64,000 nt of DNA from Thermococcus chitonophagus. Its GTDB lineage: Archaea; Methanobacteriota_B; Thermococci; Thermococcales; Thermococcaceae. The notes below the pieces were generated by a model that saw only the letters and a program-made list of their open reading frames with translations, was not told the DNA's origin and did no database searches. Shown here piece after piece: positions 59,899-64,000 of this stretch (position 1 is the stretch's first letter; every line of letters starts with the position of its first letter). The stretch is taken from assembly GCF_002214605.1 (NCBI RefSeq), contig NZ_CP015193.1:662978-726977 (forward strand), given 5' to 3'. The position numbers were made by a program, and so were the translations under genes.

Positions 59899-60793
59899 CA
59901 TCGTTAGGGCGTTCATCCTGGGGAGCTTGGTGGAAGTTGCCATTCCTAAGCCGGGAAACGTTTCGAGGCTTAGAGATTTCCCTGACTTGACTTTTTATCA
60001 CTTCCTCTTTGCCAACACTTCCCTCATTGGTCCCTATATGGAGGCCGCTAGGAGGGGAGAACTCCTTGGTGAAAGTGTTATCGACGAGAGCAATGTTGGC
60101 TTGGGACAACTAATACTTCTGGCAATTAAGGAGTCGAAAAGGTGGCAGGATGCAAATCCGAATTTTGGTGTTGTAACCCTCAGCGTTCCTCTAATAGTTT
60201 CCCTCTCAAGCGGAAGGTCAATAGAAGAAGCTGGTCTTTATGCCTCCAAGCTTGTAGAAAAGTCAACTCCTCACGACTCTATAAATTTCTACAAGGCGAT
60301 AAGGATCGCAAACCCCAAGGGTGTCAGGAGGGGGGTTAAGTACGATGTCTACGATGATTCCTCCTTTGATGAACTCGTTAGAGATAACGTTAATCTTTAC
60401 AAACTTGCTGAGATTAGCTGTTCCAGGGAGATGATATTCTGTGAGTGGCTCAATGGATACTCAAAGGTTTATGAAGCACTAAACATGCTAGAAGGGTTTA
60501 TTGAAAGCGAGGATCTTGAAAATTCTGTGATAAAGACCTTCTTAACCCTCCTAGCTCGATATAGAGACACTTTAATAGAGAGAAAGGCTGGCATTGAAGA
60601 GGCGGAGCTTGTTAGAGAAAAGGCAGATCTCGTGGTGAGGGGGGAGCTAACACTAGAAGAGTTCTCAAGATTTATGGCCGAGAAAGGTGACTTGAGAAAT
60701 CCAGGTAGCCTAGCCGACATAATGGCAGTTGCATTATCACTACTTTTCTTGAAGGGGTACAGGCTCGAAGGGTCATTTTTGTATAAAAGTTAG
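59885..60793 (+). CDS. CitG/MdcB-like (triphosphoribosyl-dephospho-CoA synthase family) protein
   Basis: The 302-residue protein is all-helical. The N-terminal GSLVEVAIPKPGNVSRLRDF, then LGQLILLAIKES and TPHDSINFYKAIRIANPKG, match the CitG/MdcB family, which makes the prosthetic-group precursor of citrate or malonate decarboxylase in bacteria. No citrate lyase genes are near, so the archaeal role differs or is unknown. The start is TTG 59885 inside the upstream gene. Confidence 0.75.
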   Translation: MRTSNIVRAFILGSLVEVAIPKPGNVSRLRDFPDLTFYHFLFANTSLIGPYMEAARRGELLGESVIDESNVGLGQLILLAIKESKRWQDANPNFGVVTLSVPLIVSLSSGRSIEEAGLYASKLVEKSTPHDSINFYKAIRIANPKGVRRGVKYDVYDDSSFDELVRDNVNLYKLAEISCSREMIFCEWLNGYSKVYEALNMLEGFIESEDLENSVIKTFLTLLARYRDTLIERKAGIEEAELVREKADLVVRGELTLEEFSRFMAEKGDLRNPGSLADIMAVALSLLFLKGYRLEGSFLYKS

Positions 60794-60962
60794 GGCTTTA
60801 CTTCCTTCTACTCCCTCAATGTGATCCTCACCTAGGTGTGGTGCTATATCAATTATAGGGCCCCTAAATGTCCCCAGGATTTATGGCTATGACTGTATGT
60901 CCTATTATTAATAATTCATTATTGCTCCGTTGGCCCATATCTCAATTGGAGCCCCAGAAATT
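60794..60962. other. Intergenic region without recognised gene
   Basis: No gene is visible. CACCTAGGTG near 60830-60839 is a 10-bp palindrome, and the region is otherwise AT-rich apart from a few C-runs. The histone promoter follows. Confidence 0.45.
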
Positions 60963-61020
60963 CCGAAAAGTTTATATACTTTTAGAGCCCAAATCCCAAT
61001 GAAAGAACTTGTAGGAGGTG
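60963..61020 (+). promoter_or_regulatory. Promoter and ribosome site of the histone gene
   Basis: CCGAAAAG plus TTTATATA (60963-60978) is a textbook BRE/TATA pair, and GGAGGTG at 61014-61020 is a strong ribosome site. Such strong signals suit an abundant protein. Confidence 0.75.
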
Positions 61021-61026
61021 TGGATG

Positions 61027-61212
61027 ATGGCTGAGTTACCAATTGCTCCAGTTGACAGGCTTATAAGGAAGGCTGGTGCTCAGAGAGTTAGTGAGCAGGC
61101 AGCAAAGCTCCTCGCTGAGCACCTTGAGGAGAAGGCCCTTGAGATTGCAAGGAAGGCTGTCGACCTCGCAAAGCACGCCGGAAGAAAGACTGTTAAGGCT
61201 GAGGACAACTAG
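61027..61212 (+). CDS. Archaeal histone, C-terminally truncated
   Basis: HMf-like histone-fold protein. The start [17 protein letters not shown], helix alpha-2 ([20 protein letters not shown]) and the DNA-contact loop GRKTVK are typical. The frame stops at TAG 61210-61212 after KAEDN, giving 61 residues where family members have 66-67 and end KAEDIKLAI(K/R)S. The missing end is still visible out of frame: GCAATCAGGAGCTGA (61215-61229) encodes AIRS-stop. Two substitutions and a one-base loss relative to the expected sequence explain this. Loss of helix alpha-3 should impair dimer stability. ATG 61024 is an alternative start. Confidence 0.85.
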   Translation: MAELPIAPVDRLIRKAGAQRVSEQAAKLLAEHLEEKALEIARKAVDLAKHAGRKTVKAEDN

Positions 61213-61278
61213 CTGCAATCAGGAGCTGATTTCTCTTCCCTTAGTATTATTTTTAAACCAATTTTGTAACTTTTTCTC

Positions 61279-62553
61279 GTGGTTGAGGTTGTCGTAAAGA
61301 TAACGAGGAGAAATCACAATGCTTTTGTTCACCTACTAGCTGCTTTGGAGAGTCAAGGCTATGACCTAGCTGATGTTCTTGTGACAAAAGACTTGGAGGA
61401 GATAATAAGGGCTAAACCTAAGGTCGTTCTTTATTCATTCTACTCCCAGGAAGTTGACGAAGTGAAAAGGGAGATGGAGATCCTGAAAAGTCGTGTGAAT
61501 GCGATATTTGTTGCTGGCGGCTACCATGCAATGGCCATGCCGAAGCACACTCTTAGGGTCCTTGGCTTTGATGTGGTAGTTATAGGTGAAGGTGAAGAAG
61601 CACTCTATAACCTCCTATTCGAGCTCAAGAAAAACAATTACAAGCTTGGGAAGTCTCTAACTTCCGTTAAGGGTCTCGCCTTCTACTTAGGTGACGATTT
61701 CATTTTTACGGGTTTCGCTAAGGTTGAAGACTTCTGGAGATTTCCTCCCTATCCCGAAGGCTTGAAACTTATCTCTCCAATGGAGATTAGCAGAGGTTGT
61801 CCATTCGGCTGTTACTATTGTCAAACCCCTTACGCCAAGGGCTTCAGGATGAGGCACAGGCCAATAGATCAAATTGTTAAGTATTCAAGGAGAATGAAGG
61901 ACATGCGTTATATAACTCCAAATGCCTTTGCCTATGGCAGTCCTGGGGCCATCCTTAAGCTGGAAAAGCTTGAAGCTTTACTTAAGGCTCTCCAACCTTT
62001 GAGAAGAGAGGGAAGGAGATTGTTCTACGGCACATTTCCTAGTGAAGTAAGGCCGGAATTCGTCACTAGGGAAACCGTTGAGTTGCTAGTAGAGTATACC
62101 GATACAAGAAGACTTGCTATTGGGGCCCAGAGTGGGGATGATGCCATGCTTAAGGCAATGCACAGATTACATAAGGTTGAGCATGTGGTTAATGCAGTTG
62201 AGCTGGCTTTGGAGTACGGCTTGGAACCTGTAGTTGACTTCATAGTGGGTCTTCCTGGCGAGAGTGAGGAGAGCCAGAGGAAGAGCATAGAGTTAATGGA
62301 GTGGATAATGAAGAAGGGAGGTAAAGTTAGGGCACACTACTTCATGCCTCTCCCAGGAACTCCCTGGGCCCGTTGCAGACCCTCTCCACTAAGTGAGGAG
62401 ATGAAAAAATTCTTGGGCAGGATGGCGGCTGAGGGCAAGATTGAGGGCTCCTGGGGAGTTCAAATCCAAATATCTAGAAGACTACAGAAGCTTATTGACG
62501 AGTTCTATGAGGAACCTTTCACTTATCATGGGATTATTAGGGAGGTTTGCTGA
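61279..62553 (+). CDS. Radical SAM protein with B12-binding-like domain
   Basis: The 424-residue protein has an N-terminal cobalamin-binding-like Rossmann domain (residues 1-140, with FVAGGYHAMAMP and VVVIGEGEEAL). A radical SAM core with Cys motif RGCPFGCYYCQTP (CxxxCxxC) near residue 176 follows, then EVRPEFVTRETVELL and AIGAQSGDDAMLKAMHR. It resembles the archaeal MJ1487 type. Substrate unknown. GTG 61279 lies about 30 bases after TTTTTAAACC, suggesting a leaderless transcript. Confidence 0.82.
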   Translation: MVEVVVKITRRNHNAFVHLLAALESQGYDLADVLVTKDLEEIIRAKPKVVLYSFYSQEVDEVKREMEILKSRVNAIFVAGGYHAMAMPKHTLRVLGFDVVVIGEGEEALYNLLFELKKNNYKLGKSLTSVKGLAFYLGDDFIFTGFAKVEDFWRFPPYPEGLKLISPMEISRGCPFGCYYCQTPYAKGFRMRHRPIDQIVKYSRRMKDMRYITPNAFAYGSPGAILKLEKLEALLKALQPLRREGRRLFYGTFPSEVRPEFVTRETVELLVEYTDTRRLAIGAQSGDDAMLKAMHRLHKVEHVVNAVELALEYGLEPVVDFIVGLPGESEESQRKSIELMEWIMKKGGKVRAHYFMPLPGTPWARCRPSPLSEEMKKFLGRMAAEGKIEGSWGVQIQISRRLQKLIDEFYEEPFTYHGIIREVC

Positions 62554-62600
62554 TCGCTAAACTTATAACTTTTAAGTAAGCCTTACTACTTGACGGGGCT

Positions 62601-63035
62601 ATGTACCCCGAGAACTATGAGAAGTTTGAAAAGATCATAGAACGATTGCGAGAGTTTACTGGCCTGATCATCGTCGAAGGTCGGCGAGATGAAGAATCCC
62701 TAAGGAAATTGGGGGTCCGGACGGAGATACTCAGGCTCTCCCGCTCACCCCTCGCGGATGTCGCGTTAATAGCATCGGAATATGAGGAGGTAATGATACT
62801 CACAGATTTAGATGAAACGGGTGAGCGGCTGGCTAAGAAGCTTTACGGGCTGCTTGAGGGCTTAACTAAAGTCGACATTGAAACTAGGAGGGAACTAAAG
62901 TTCATCGCAATGAAGGACATTAAAGGCATTGAAGATCTGTACTCTCTCTGGGAGGGCCTGAGTCTCCGTTTCTGGCCCCTGAGGAGGGGGTTTAATGAAA
63001 AGAAAGCGAACGATACTCCAACACATCCTATCTGA
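62601..63035 (+). CDS. Toprim-domain protein
   Basis: Small Toprim protein of 144 residues: the conserved Glu is in [13 protein letters not shown] and the DxD in [13 protein letters not shown], the metal-binding acids of topoisomerase-primase-OLD nucleases. Size and layout resemble RNase M5-like or primase-associated archaeal Toprim proteins; the exact substrate is unknown. The 3' end overlaps dnaG by about 41 bases, so they share a transcript and possibly a process. Confidence 0.82.
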   Translation: MYPENYEKFEKIIERLREFTGLIIVEGRRDEESLRKLGVRTEILRLSRSPLADVALIASEYEEVMILTDLDETGERLAKKLYGLLEGLTKVDIETRRELKFIAMKDIKGIEDLYSLWEGLSLRFWPLRRGFNEKKANDTPTHPI

Positions 63036-64000
63036 AAAGCAGAGATTTGAAAAAATAAAAGAGGGTGGTATTATGGCAGGAAAGGACGATTTTGGAACGA
63101 CAAAATACATTATTCACGCTGAATTTGAAGCTAATGGTGTTGTTGAAAGGCCTGACGTTGTTGGAGCTATATTTGGTCAAACTGAAGGCCTTCTTGGAGA
63201 TGATCTTGACTTAAGAGAGCTCCAGAAGACTGGAAGAATAGGAAGGATAAAAGTTGAAGTTCACACAAAAGCAGGAAAAACCTACGGCACAATCTTAGTC
63301 CCTTCAAGTCTCGATAGGGTTGAAACTGCCATAATTGCGGCTGCCCTTGAGACAATTGACAGAGTTGGACCATGCGAAGCCAAGATCAGGGTGATAAAGA
63401 TAGAGGATGTCAGGGCGACAAAGAGGAAGTACATAATTGAAAGGGCTAAGGAAATCCTTGAGACCTTGATGGAGGAGGAGATACCTGAGACCCAGGAGCT
63501 AGTCGAGGAAGTCAGGAAGGCAGTGAGGGAAATGGAGCTGATTGAATACGGCCCAGAAAAGCTTCCTGCTGGACCTCATGTGCCGTTCTCAGATTCAATA
63601 ATTGTCGTTGAGGGGAGAGCAGATGTTCTCAACCTCTTGAGGCATGGAATAAAGAACGCTATAGCCGTTGAAGGAACTTCCATTCCAGAGACGATAATAA
63701 GGCTCAGCAAAGAGAGGATAGTTACAGCATTTACTGACGGTGATAGGGGTGGAGAATTAATACTCAAGGAGCTTTTGCAGGTTGCTGACATAGACTACGT
63801 TGCAAGGGCTCCTGAAGGCAAGGAGGTTGAGGAGCTCACTAAGAAAGAGATAATAAAGGCATTAAGGAGTAAAGTTCCAGCGGAGCAAGTTATCAATGAG
63901 CTCTTCAATAAGGGCAAGAGCTTCTATGAGATCGTGAAGGAGCGAGAGAAGGAGGGGGAAGTCAAGGAGGATAAGGAGGAAAAGCGAGAAGAAGAAAAGC
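62995..64000 (+). CDS. dnaG: DnaG-like primase, 3' end outside window
   Basis: Archaeal DnaG-type Toprim protein, reported as part of the exosome in archaea besides primase-like activity. About 335 residues are visible and the frame is open at the window end. Toprim motifs are [14 protein letters not shown] and [16 protein letters not shown]; the C-terminal part is highly charged. ATG 62995 has GAGGAGGGGG four bases upstream and adds 26 residues ([12 protein letters not shown]...) before the more usual start ATG 63073, which follows GAGGGTGG. Confidence 0.92.
   Translation, partial: MKRKRTILQHILSEKQRFEKIKEGGIMAGKDDFGTTKYIIHAEFEANGVVERPDVVGAIFGQTEGLLGDDLDLRELQKTGRIGRIKVEVHTKAGKTYGTILVPSSLDRVETAIIAAALETIDRVGPCEAKIRVIKIEDVRATKRKYIIERAKEILETLMEEEIPETQELVEEVRKAVREMELIEYGPEKLPAGPHVPFSDSIIVVEGRADVLNLLRHGIKNAIAVEGTSIPETIIRLSKERIVTAFTDGDRGGELILKELLQVADIDYVARAPEGKEVEELTKKEIIKALRSKVPAEQVINELFNKGKSFYEIVKEREKEGEVKEDKEEKREEEK

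Noticed and set aside
60828-60842. CACCTAGGTG palindrome upstream of the histone promoter.
   Set aside because: Short and more than 120 bp from the TATA element; could arise by chance.
1-64000. CRISPR arrays, insertion sequences, prophage genes or replication origins.
   Set aside because: No regularly spaced repeats, transposase, integrase or origin-type repeat clusters were seen; the only defence-type genes are the VapBC-like pair.

Overview
The window looks like a chromosomal segment of a hyperthermophilic euryarchaeon of the genus Pyrococcus, very probably P. furiosus or a close relative. Signs of this are archaeal information genes (histone, aIF2 gamma, bacterial-type DnaG primase, Taw1), a PfpI protease, a GHMP-type shikimate kinase, the LysW carrier-protein pathway, tandem DUF257 genes, Shine-Dalgarno sites of the GGTGATC type, BRE/TATA promoters, and an unlinked 5S rRNA-tRNA-Asp pair.

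Region by region: (1) 1-7450 is a histidine operon (hisD partial, hisB, then hisH-A-F-IE-C). It is split by a C/D box sRNA on the minus strand and by two tandem membrane-protein paralogues. (2) 7485-8874 holds a VapBC pair and a HAD phosphatase that could supply the missing histidinol-phosphatase step. (3) 8.9-11.3 kb is an AT-rich cassette of exported proteins of unknown function, with one irregular reading-frame junction. (4) 11.3-15.8 kb holds a DMT transporter, a DUF434 protein, a HemK-like methyltransferase, tRNA-Asp and 5S rRNA, a metallophosphoesterase, a dual-specificity phosphatase and an Asp/Glu racemase-family protein. (5) 15.9-26.0 kb is the alpha-aminoadipate/LysW-dependent lysine (and probably ornithine/arginine) pathway: aminotransferase, homocitrate-synthase-like, LysT/U/B-like, LysW-X-Y-Z-J-K. 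(6) 26.1-32.2 kb is the shikimate operon (wHTH protein, split transketolase, DAHP synthase, aroB-D-E-K). (7) 32.2-36.9 kb is a BMP-type nucleoside ABC transporter, followed by a minus-strand Zn dehydrogenase and two DUF257 genes. (8) 39.2-43.6 kb is aroA-aroC, then chorismate mutase-aminotransferase-prephenate dehydrogenase. (9) 43.6-49.6 kb is trpCDEGFBA on the minus strand, divergent from an ACT-domain HTH-like protein. (10) 50.5-55.5 kb is carA-carB and convergent proC. (11) 55.8-64.0 kb holds informational and miscellaneous genes, ending inside dnaG. The whole reads as an amino-acid biosynthesis supercluster: His, Lys/Orn, aromatic, Trp, carbamoyl phosphate and Pro.

The most striking observation is a set of tiny leader reading frames in front of the aromatic operons. 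Ahead of the common shikimate operon (26210-26278) a 22-codon frame contains three copies of an MP[RC]Q module, each followed by a different aromatic residue: Phe, Trp, Tyr. Ahead of the tyrosine operon (41529-41549) a six-codon frame contains one module, MPRQ-Tyr. The trpC start region shares the DNA around the Trp module. The leader RNA can form alternative hairpins in which a downstream G-rich segment pairs with one module or another. I infer a modular attenuation-like control of aromatic amino-acid synthesis; I know of no description of such a system in archaea. Other points worth checking are a histone gene truncated before its last helix, a homocitrate-synthase-like gene with no normal start codon where one is needed, and an iron-box-like palindrome at the taw1 promoter.
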